NCBI RefSeq assembly: GCF_932276165.1
Contig: NC_064005.1
Coordinates: 4,712,001 to 4,776,000, forward strand
Reading direction: 5' to 3'
Source of the DNA: Plutella xylostella
Lineage: Eukaryota > Arthropoda > Insecta > Lepidoptera > Plutellidae
DNA: 64,000 bases
Shown here in pieces: positions 54,801-64,000 of the stretch. The position numbers and the translations under genes are program-made. The notes beneath the pieces are model-generated. The model did no database searches and was not told the DNA's origin. It saw only the letters and a list, made by a program, of their open reading frames with translations. Position 1 is the first letter of the stretch. The number at the start of each line of letters is the position of its first letter.

Positions 54801-57250
54801 CAATAGCTCGCATTAGGCGTCGGGCGTGATGTGATGTCAAACACACCGCCTCATAAGTGATTTACATAATTAGGAGCGTTTGCATAAGATATTATTATGC
54901 GTGTCTTCGCCCGATGTAGTTTCCGTGTATAGGCAGCGGCTAATTCATTCAAGATGTTTGTTTATGTGTTTACTATTACTTTTCCCGTGCACGTGGTCCT
55001 TTGTTTACTATGTGTGGAGGCGAGCGTAAATTTTAGTGCGAAACTGTGTAATAAAAGTGTTCCGGTTATTACAAGATGCTTTTTACGTGAGCGGCATGAC
55101 AAGACAGTTATCTTAATTTGTTCGCGTCACAACAGCTGATTCAATAAATGCGCGTAATGTCTCAATGGCATCTCTGTTAAGCATTTTTATGTGAATTTTT
55201 GAGTCAGCTGTAACTCTGTTATGCTTGTTTACTTTCTTGTGATTTTCAAATCGTGATTTTCATTACGAATGACAACGAACTCCACACATTTTATGCTATT
55301 TAAAGTTTGAAGCATTTAAGTAGTACGGCTCTTTTAATGTACTTATATTTTATTCTAGCGTTCGAAAACATACCAACACTACAATATTCTTAGTATTTTT
55401 TAAGAAACTGCAAGCAATTTACGTTCTTAAAGTAAGTAGCAGTGGTGTGTTCCGTCCATCTCGGAAGAGGCACGTGCCTGCAGATTGCAACAAGTCGGTG
55501 TTCCTATGCAATAGAACAATAGAACTTACTTTAAAATTTGAGGCAACGCGTTGAATTCTTTTTTATGGAAATTTTGTAGCAAATTCGTAGCAACCGTAGG
55601 CATGTGGTCAGGTGTATATCGGATGTCTTTGTTATCGTGTTATCGTACTCGGCAAGTGATAAAAACATTTTATCGCTCGGCGCGTATCAGCATATCAGGT
55701 TTATCAGAGATACAGACGTGGAGTCAGCCCGGTGTTCAGAACAAAATAAAAAGAGTTTCTAGTTTGCCGTAGTGTAGTCGCCATTGGCGATTTCAGTCGA
55801 AACGTAAATCTCAATAAGCGAAGTGGTCGAGAGGGCGGGGGAGGGCGGGCGATGGGCGGGGCGCCCAGGCGTCGCCATGGCAACCGGAGCCCCTCACCGC
55901 CTAGCGACACGAGAGAAGAACCTAGCGAGCTATCTCGCACGTGAGGCATTCGCCAGATCAGACAAAACTCTGTCTACCATATCTACTTTAAAAACATATC
56001 GCGTAATGTCCCATATAGTTTAAAACTAGAATATCTTAAAGGGATTTTAGGATGATTTAAAACTATAAAATGGAACGCCTAAAAGTCTCAAGAAATAAGT
56101 GGTAATAACGTAGGTATAGAAAGTAAAGTGTGTTCTGTGTGTCGCTGGCGAGGCAACTCGACGATAATTAATGTGTAGCCGAGTCGAGCGCGCGGCGCCG
56201 CCAGCCAGCGTCCGACAAAAAACCCGCTCCGTGGCACAAAAACTGGCCTGAGTGCGAGCGAGACGGCCGCTGCGAGTGCGAGCGAGACGGCTAAACAAGT
56301 ACCGATTTCTGTGGCTGTTCGTAGCGCTGCTATCGCCCCGAGCACCACATTTACCGAGACAATACCGCGTTTTGATTTAAAACTCGGAATGCGCCCTTCT
56401 ATCACATGGCGGTTTGACAGCTCCACAAACTGTCAGATACGTAAAAAGGCGCGCTTTTCGAATCCGGAAAAGGGCCACAGTAATTACTGTTCTAATAAAT
56501 GTATTCTAAGGGTTTTAAGATCTAAGGGTAGTCTAGAGAAGCAGATTGATGTATTTGGTACATAAAACGTAGTTTAATATGCTTATTAAACAATTTACAA
56601 TTTATGTGTGTTAAGATATTATGTTGTATTGTATAAAGAAAAAGTCAAGGATATACTTATACAGTAAATTATAAATTTCTATATAAATCTTTCTATAACA
56701 ATTACAAAACGATTATTGAAAAATATTCATATAACATGGTCGAATTTTGTTTTAGCGTGAATATAATAAATTTGAATATCAGAATACCCTACTCAAAGGT
56801 CATAAATGTTAAAATCCCAATAAATTTCAAAAGTTCAGAATACCTATAATGCCTACTTAAGTAATAAGTAGATATATTTTTTTGCAATTCAATATTAAAC
56901 TCCCAGTTTATCATACAACTAGACAAGTCATGGAATTAGTCGGTTACAATACTTTGAAAATCTAAGTCGAATGTAAGTACCTAAAGTGGTAACATAAGTT
57001 GAAATAAAATATTGAAAAACATTAAGAAATACCTTTAGATCTTACTAACAAATGGATGTTAACAGTCAGAAACACCATAAAACTTTAAATATGATAAGTA
57101 TTGTAACCAGCCAACCCACCACTCACGAATTTTGTCTAAGTCTCTGAACTGAAAAAACTTGAATCGAGCACAAATCAAAATTAAAACACACACAACGTTT
57201 CAGGACATAAAACTGCGTGAACTCACCTGAAAATCACTCCACATTTTCAT
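36851..57250 (-). CDS. tara: SERTA-domain transcriptional regulator, taranis-like
   Basis: The last exon (37561-36851) encodes 236 residues and ends VRLLVPTS-stop. It starts at a CAG acceptor in phase 0. A probable first coding exon, 57250-57227, reads MKMWSDFQ and ends CAG|GTGAGT, also phase 0, giving 244 residues across a 19.7-kb intron; this link is an inference. Residues 105-148 of the exon form a SERTA domain: LKMMNLCALKLARF, DPSLRRSVLVCNTLR and IEREMERE. Upstream is a Cys/Arg-rich stretch with NGKSYLELGG, and a KRR-rich start that may be the cyclin-A-binding motif of this family. The acidic C-terminus (DWGWGEDSFVRLL) is where SERTAD proteins carry their PHD/bromodomain-interaction motif. 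In Drosophila, Taranis links chromatin regulators and cell-cycle control and affects sleep. The exon is very GC-rich, so long open frames on the other strand are artefacts. Confidence 0.75.
37680..38062. repeat. Repeat-like block with a 28-bp tandem duplication
   Basis: ACTTCTGAGAGTAACAGATT occurs at 38011 and 38039 (period 28). Just before it, about 37940-37978 can fold as a hairpin (GGTAGAGCCGG with CGGCTCTCTGCTCTACC). The GC-rich block looks like a dispersed element but no family is recognised. Confidence 0.4.
42871..42931. repeat. CGTAGCA motif cluster 1
   Basis: CTACGAAATTTCGTAGCA is a local palindrome followed by TTCGTAGCA, CCGTAGCA and TCGTAGCC at irregular short spacing. Related clusters lie at 55574-55600 and 57971-58030. 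Confidence 0.6.
48899..48914. repeat. Perfect 16-bp palindrome
   Basis: GCGATCAGCTGATCGC, centred on an E-box (CAGCTG). Part of it (GCGATCAGCTG) also occurs near 42334. Confidence 0.6.
51481..51872. promoter_or_regulatory. Cluster of ATCGAT sites
   Basis: Five ATCGAT hexamers in about 390 bases (51481, 51742, 51830, 51853, 51867), one within a full TATCGATA (51480-51487), the DREF/BEAF-type motif known in Drosophila. Binding in a moth is untested. Confidence 0.45.
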
Positions 57251-57600
57251 TGGAATACACCATAGTTCCGATACAAAAACATCACACGATTACGAAAACA
57301 ACTGTTAAAAGCACGACGCACCGTCACTGTGACATACGGACAGAGTGGAGGCCGAACTCAGACTGAGGCAGTCTGTGGCAAGTAGCGCGGCAGGCGCGAG
57401 GCACTTGCGACGTTCTGGCACCGAGAGGCCAAGCTCGGGGCCGCTCGGGGCCGCTCGGGCGCGCTCGGCGCGGCACCCACCTGCGACTCGCTTCCACGAA
57501 CAACAAAACCGAACCGAGTCCGCTGCCCGTACAATACAATGCCGCTGCCAACCTACCTACTGCTAGAAGGAAAATGTTCATGTCTTTCTGAGCACGCTAT
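57251..57600 (-). promoter_or_regulatory. Probable promoter and 5' UTR of the taranis-like gene
   Basis: It lies immediately upstream of the candidate ATG on the minus strand. A CpG-rich block with GGGGCCGCTC repeated three times in 57430-57465 follows. CpG-rich promoters are common for regulated insect genes. No TATA box is evident. Confidence 0.4.
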
Positions 57601-57970
57601 GCCATACTGAAAACGTATTAGGAAAGATTGGATGGAACGCTTTAGCGCTGCCAGCTCTTCAACTATGACGTTGAGCCATGACTTTTCGAGACGGGGTATT
57701 ACGTATACCTCGATACCTACTTTTGCAATAGTAGGAAGCAGTTCTGCAAAATTAAGTTTTTGGCAGTGCCGCAGAACAACTTGAGAACATTAACAGGTAC
57801 CGTGTGATAACTTCACTAAGGCCAGACAAATTGACTTGAACGGCGACTTTGCACATTCAATAGGTAAAACGTAATCCGAGGCCGTAATACAAAGAACTTA
57901 AGTTTTCACCCGCCAGATAACATAAAGTGACAAATAAAAAAGCTTTTGGAACAAAGTTTGAGTGCGGCGA

Positions 57971-58030
57971 GCTACGGCCGCGTAGCAGGAAGTTCGTAGC
58001 AGTAAAACTTCGTAGCGCTCTCGTAGCGTG
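57971..58030. repeat. CGTAGCA motif cluster 3
   Basis: CGCGTAGCAGG, TTCGTAGCAG, TTCGTAGCG and CTCGTAGCG in 60 bases, plus a reverse copy GCTACGGC at the start. Same motif as at 42871-42931. Confidence 0.6.
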
Positions 58031-61000
58031 AAAGTTTTGATTTCAACGATTTGTGGCGCGGAGAGGAGAGGGCCGTGAGCCGCGCTAGATATGCGCGACC
58101 CCGGGCGGCGGGCCCCTCACCAACGAAACCGGTTCTGCAACTACGTGAACGAAACACTCGCTCTCCAATGCCGGCTGCGCGAGACCGCCAGCGACGATAA
58201 CGCGTGCAGACTTAGCAATGTACGACGGGCGTACGATGTGTTCGTATTATATAAAGTTTGTAGGTTTATCAGCTCGTCCATCTCTCGCGAGAGTGCGCCA
58301 CTTGGCTGTCGAGCGACTACGCCCTTACTGCGTAACGTTTTACAGAGCTCGAGGCAACCACGAATGCGACAAATACTCGCTTTACACTGCTTGCGATGTG
58401 AGAGAAATCGGTGCAGCGTGGCTTGAGGAACGAGCAGTGACTCGTGCTTAATCGATATTGTAGCATCCGTTCATTGTAAGTTAGGAAAACTCATTTGGCG
58501 GCAGATTTAAACTGTCTTTTCTTTAACGTTGTGAAAAAACTCTTATTATCCTTCAGGTTTTTTATATATAAATGTGCTTGACCATAGTTTACAATATTTG
58601 AAATATGTATAATATTCATCATGACATTGCATATTGTCTTTGTTTGAAGGAGCGCAATCGCAAACAAATTGAAATAAATCCTTTAATTGATACGTATAAG
58701 GAACATATTGCGATTCATGCATTCCACAGCTCCCAATTATCGTCAAGACATAAAAACATTGACCGTCTTTTCTAGAATTGTAGCATCTGTCATTCACAAG
58801 CTTTCAGTAAGCATGGCATCTTTTCTGAACGAGTCAGGAGCACAGTCAGTAGGCACAGTGCTGCTGCTGCCGGGTGCTCATTATGCCGCGCCGGCGGCTC
58901 CAGCCAGCGCCAGCGACACGTTCAGAAACTGCGTTCCCAAACCCTCCTCATCGCGGCGCACGCGAGCGCCCTATTCACAACATGCTCGTTCTGAAATTTA
59001 ATTCAAAGTCACCTTTTCCATTTTCAAACGTTGCAGCAGCAAGTGACGAGTGTCGTCGTAAACAAAAGTGCTGTTTTATTAGGCGCATGGCGCTTTCGCG
59101 ATCGAAGTGTTATCATTTCTATATTTGTATCGGCCTACACAGTGCTAAATAGATAGGATTTTTTATAATTAATTATGCAACACTGGTGTAACTGAAACGA
59201 AACATTCCTAACATTTCCCGATTCGGCGATCTAAAATTATGGGCAACACCAATGTGCTATCAAACTCTTATTTGCTTCATATACTTATGTTGAAATAAGT
59301 CATAAAATAGCATTTTAGCTTTAACCGAAGGATTATAGACCTTCAATTTTGGAGTCCTGTCTCCCAGTCTGATATCTGGCAAGCGCCCGCCAGCAGGCGA
59401 GGCGCGGCGCGCATGCGCAGAGCGCCACGCAAGCGGTGCAGCATTTCGTCCACACTGCAGTTTGCGCGGGAAGCTATCGCCTTACTCGCCACTGTTACTT
59501 GCCTACATCTCTCACTCTCTGAAGAATGTTTCAAAGTTTTATTTATGTTTTAGTTGTAAGATGTACAGCGAGAGGGTAGCACGCCTGCACGCCGCCTCTA
59601 TCTACTAATAGCCTCCGCAATCTACCATTGTTAATTTTGGTAGAATATACTGAATATAATGAGTATCACAAATAAATTGTCTGAAATACCTAGGTTAAAG
59701 AGATGAGGAAATTCTTATGGAAGCATACTTACACAGTATACTAAAAATATAAATAAATCAAATAGGTACCTTATTATTGGTTCAGAGAAAACTGTTTAAT
59801 AAAAATAAACAATTTTTAACGTAAATTAGGCCATATTTATATCGATGTTTTCAGGTGAAAAGTAGAGAGTACTCCTGCCAGATGGTCGGTTGGCAGTGGC
59901 TGAGAACATCAGCTCAGAAAACACAGCAAATAGAACTGGTGAAGATGATAAGTGAGAAAAAATATAACAAAACTGGCTTATTGCAAAACACAATCAAGGG
60001 AAAAGCAAATTAGTTTTCCAATTAGCTAAATACAAACACGGATATACAATTATACACGTAATTTCAGGCAGAAGGAAAGTTTACAGCTTTAAGCTCCCCG
60101 TAGGAGTTTCTAATCTCCACTTTCAAAATTAGAATACAAACGCGCGACCTAGCTGTAACGGTCCGGGCGGACAAGCGAAAGGTACTAGGTTCAATTCCTG
60201 TTAAATGCATGTTTATTAAGTCTTTCCTGAAACGAATGAGTAGTATTAGATGTAGGATATAAAGCCATATATAAAATGTATCATTATTTTTATCACAGTG
60301 AAAAGGTTTTGCCGCATTTGGATGTCATTGTTCAGGTTCTAACGATGGCCGTGTTATACATAAAGAGGTATAGGAAATACGAATGAGCCAAAATTCACAA
60401 CCGTTGATATGGAACATGGACCCGGAATGATGATAATAATAATGATGAGCCAAACTACATTATGTTCTATGAAAAGAAAGGATCTTACTGGACCATGCTT
60501 TATGAAATAAGTTTCTATAAATACACATTTGTATGTTATAAGTAGGTAGTTAGGTACTCACATATTTTATACTTAGTCCCCAATTCAAAATTACTATATT
60601 TTTGCTATAATACAAAATTAAACAGAACTACAAATTAGTTCGAGTTTTCTCTATTATTAAAATACCACACTTTAGTAGCAAAATGATCGAATCCATGTGG
60701 AGCAAATGATTACTGAAACCTTTTATACACTTCCAATATTTTCGCGCTAATGAGAGAGCTTATTAATCAACCAAACATAATGCAGCAATGGTTAATTTAT
60801 ACATAAAATATAATGTACATTTGTTTTTATTGGTGATGCGCAGATCCTCATAGATATAAGAGCAGAAAGAAAATTACACATGGAGAATTGTAAGAACCAA
60901 TGGGATAATTTGATTACACATATTAATTAAAACAGATAGTTCCGCTGTGTTTGAATTAAAAAAATACTAGGTACTTAATAAAAGTTATATTTGAACGGAT

Positions 61001-64000
61001 AAAGATATTGTTTAGATCAGAGTAGAGCTTAAAATGAATTTCATGATTGAATTTTTGACTTCAGATAGATAATCTTAATGTTTTAAAACTATGTCTGGAA
61101 TATAGGTGTTACAAAAACAATAATTGAAATAATTCAAATCGGTGTTTTTACCATATTGATCAATATAAGTTCAGGACAAAATCATGAAGTTGGACGTAAT
61201 ATTTTAGTAAATTTCACAGCGTTGTCGTCATTAATACCAGCCAATAAGCATCATTTTCCTGTCCATTGTGGACTCGCTGGAGTTGGGTCATCATTATTCT
61301 TGGAGTGGTCATTGTTTACTTGTGCTGATGTTATGCAAGTGCACAAGATATTTCAACTGATTTCTTTTGTTGAGTTTGCAACAAGAGACTTTATTAAAAT
61401 TTGGTTTGGCTACGTTTAGGAAGGTTTTTGGCTATTTAAAAGTAATGTGTATTCAGGTAAACTTTGTAGTCTAAAATAATTCTGCATCGTGGTATCGATA
61501 CATGATGATAACTGTAAGACTCGTTAATGATCTAATTTGGAATATTTTAGATCCTTCCAAATTAAACTAAAATTTTACAAAGGTTTTTTTATTGATTAAA
61601 TTCGTAATTAATTTGATCACTAAATGTAACAAGAAATGAGGTAGGACCAGATTAGCGCTGAATAATATCTAACACAATATGATGAGTGTATTCCTGAGCT
61701 TTTGTATCTCTAAGTCTTTGGGACTGAAAGGACTGCTCTCTTTCACATAAAAAGAGTGTAAGCGGGACAAAGAGCGGCAAAGACGATTCCAGCTGGAGGA
61801 ATCACTCGGAGTGCAGCGGCGGCGGCGGCGGCGGCGGCGCACTCCGCATGTCCTTACCAAAGCCCGGCTTTATCTCCCTCCGCTGCTCTTTGACACATGA
61901 CGTGGGCTCTGCGACCTCGCCGCCTCGGCCACACTTCCCGCTCTTATCGCAACGACCCAAAGCTCAAATTCCCACCAGCCACTTCCTACTACATACAACT
62001 CGACTTATTAGATCGCGCGCCATTCATTGCTATTGCTAGCTTATTTTTTAATTTGCGTTTTTCGGACAAGTCCAGTCCGAAAATTGATGATTGAATTAAG
62101 TTATCTGCAGTTAAATACATGCTGATTAGGTGCTAAACTGACTAACGATGTGTCTAATTAATGACAATAGAACTAATTTGTTGTCATCAAAGCTCATCAG
62201 AATGAGCATCTTAATTTCTGTTTTTATTACAATTTAGGACGCTCCGTTAGCGTGTCGAAGTCCCAGCTTCGATTCCCTACTGGTGCCGATATATTTTTTA
62301 GACTGAAATATGTCGTTTTTAATCATATTGGCAATATTCCCACCCTTTTTTTACCATTGTGACTAGTATGATATCATCACAAAGTACGAGCATAAATGCA
62401 TCTCTGCCTACCCTGTGAGTACTTATGAAGGGAAATACCCTCTTTTCTTTAATGTACAAAGATATAAGTACTAATTTACGAGTATATGGATATTACGGAT
62501 CCTTTTAATTAGGAAGCTGTTGTCCCAGACATGGAAGTAGATTTTTTCTACTTCCACGGTCCCAGAATTAAGATTCATAAACTGAAAGAGCCAAATAAGT
62601 TAGTGGAGGAGTCCGCTACTCATGCAGCGGAGTAGCGGCAAGTAGGTGCGGGCTGGTGCAGCAGCGGCAGCGGCGGCGGCTGCGAGTGACTGTCACAAGG
62701 CGGCGGCGGCGTGACGCAAGCAGCGAGAGGGCGACCTCCCCGCCGCCGGCCTCGCGTCCACTACACTCCGACTCGCAGCCCGACTAATTACGAATGTCAA
62801 ATGTTATCGCACGCAACCGCCGCCGTCCGCACTCCTCCGCGCCGCTCTTCATAATAATAAAACCTGATATTTAAAACGGAACGTCCTTCTAACGCCGTGT
62901 AGTTGCGCCGACGCCAATCTACGATAATAATAAGCCAGCGCCTCGGCAGCGAAATCGTCGAGCGCTAACTGAATTTGTATGACTAGACGATGAGAAAAGG
63001 CAAAGTGCTACAGCGCTGAGCGAAGCCGCTCCACAGCGCTCACATAAGTACGGCCAGTTCTATGCGCGCCTGTATAGCTATTAAATGTATATAGAATATA
63101 TAGTAGTAATCGCTCGACGCAGCGGTATTATGTCGGAAATATACCGGACGGGCTCCGGCTCAAGCCGACTTGGCGTTCGGCGATTTAGTTTGTATGGGAA
63201 GAGTAATTTGGGTTTTTTATTGTTGTAAATAGAGCTATTGGATTGGTTCTTTTTGTAAAATATACTGCATTGGGTAAGCTTTCCTTGAAGGCGTATGGGG
63301 TATGCCTGGCTCCGAAAGTTTTTAAATAAATAAAAAATCTTCCTAATATTATTTGGTGAATTCAGTCATATAGCCAAGTTATATTTTGATAGATATCTTC
63401 GCGATCGTAAATGATTTAAAAAAAATAGTGTTTTTAGCAATAAATAAAAAAGGCAAAACTTTTTTTTAATTCCATAAATGAAATAATGTTATAAATAATC
63501 GTCTTTATACACCGCGAGACTACTTAGAAATTATCAAAAATGAAAAGTAAAAAATATACACAATATTAATTATTAAAAACAATAAAAAACTGTTTTCTGC
63601 ACTTGTCCCGCCAGTATAAAGTCAGGGAAATATAGATAGCAGCTGATTTCATTTGTCATATTAATTTTTTAGTATTTGCTTTGTAAAAGCAATCATTAAT
63701 ATTATCAGATTATCACCCTAAATGTAAGTAGGTACTTATAACATGATAAATAAACAATTTTTCTTATGAAATTTATTTTTACCTCACTAATTTCTTCTCA
63801 TGTTAGTTGCAATTGCGTAATTGTATTAATTACTTAATTATATCAAAGCCTTCAAAACTTATGAACGGGCAAGTTGTAGATAAGTAAGCATTTCAAGGAG
63901 GATTTCGTTCGGTTTATTTATTACACTCGCGAGCAATTAAAAAGTTCCAGTTACAGTGAAAACGGCAAAAAATTTGCTCTGCAACATTAAAGTAAGCCCT
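58031..64000. other. Intergenic DNA upstream of the taranis-like gene
   Basis: No protein-coding exon could be supported. 59600-61650 is AT-rich. CpG-rich blocks with GGC repeats lie at 61810-61850 and 62590-62860. Two tRNA-like B-box words (GGTTCAATTCC near 60188 and CTTCGATTCCC near 62266) look like decayed SINEs because no full cloverleaf fits. 63190 to the end is AT-rich. Confidence 0.45.
61817..61840. repeat. GGC trinucleotide run
   Basis: About eight GGC units. Similar shorter runs occur at 42350-42368, 50831-50850 and 62660-62680. Confidence 0.8.

Larger units (their letters stand above)
38063..57226. other. Large taranis-like intron, non-coding with CpG-rich blocks
   Basis: No exon with protein similarity was recognised. 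Content: CpG-rich blocks near 39240-39330, 39700-39800, 42340-42380, 43780-43870, 44630-44900, 47090-47190, 47500-47760 and 50740-50860; short GCC/GGC runs; a GT-rich patch at 41104-41150; several perfect CRE octamers; and AT-rich stretches between. Classic transposon ends were not found here, in contrast to the first 33 kb. That pattern fits a regulatory intron, but it is an inference. Confidence 0.5.

Noticed and set aside
60155..60215. tRNA gene
   Set aside because: A B-box-like GGTTCAATTCC is present, but the T-stem has mismatches and no acceptor, D or anticodon arms fit. More likely a decayed SINE.
62236..62290. tRNA gene
   Set aside because: CTTCGATTCCC resembles a B-box but no full cloverleaf can be folded.

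Overview
The window is insect nuclear DNA, almost certainly from a moth or butterfly (Lepidoptera). The evidence is spliced genes with small exons, AT-rich introns with many GTAGGTAC-type words, typical lepidopteran repeats (CR1 and RTE LINE tails, the GACTTCGAAAAA repeat, many short inverted-repeat elements), and CpG-rich islands. No bacterial-style operons, CRISPR arrays or rRNA genes were seen.

Layout. (1) 1-3952, plus: a Methuselah-like GPCR, 5' end possibly off-window, with eight exons that join in frame. (2) 4000-7060: PIF/Harbinger-like MITEs and a CR1 LINE tail inserted in another repeat. (3) 7795-13087, plus: a second, complete Methuselah-like receptor (493 codons, nine exons), whose fifth intron carries a hAT-like element containing a LINE that itself contains an RTE tail. 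(4) 14945-19501, minus: the first 300 codons of Aquarius, the spliceosomal intron-binding helicase; the rest is not found downstream. (5) 19878-32848, plus, divergent from Aquarius: a C2H2 zinc-finger gene of ten exons (536 aa). Its last intron holds a 7.2-kb fold-back element made of inverted arrays of a 346-bp monomer. (6) 36851-57250, minus: a SERTA-domain gene (taranis/SERTAD type), with a GC-rich 236-aa last exon and a probable 8-codon first exon about 19.7 kb away. (7) The taranis-like intron and the DNA beyond it show no convincing further exons, but have CpG-rich blocks, clustered CRE octamers, a cluster of ATCGAT sites and CGTAGC motif clusters.

The genes do not form one pathway. The receptors are a likely tandem pair; Aquarius and the zinc-finger gene share a promoter region; the taranis-like gene has the large non-coding territory typical of a regulated developmental gene.

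The most unusual content is structural. Each 346-bp monomer of the fold-back element carries an exon-like cassette: an open 55-codon segment with its own acceptor and donor sites, present in about 19 copies inside a host intron. Separately, three exon edges (one in the first receptor, two in Aquarius) have been partly duplicated in tandem, leaving decoy splice junctions beside the real ones. All assignments come from reading the sequence by eye; no database search was run.
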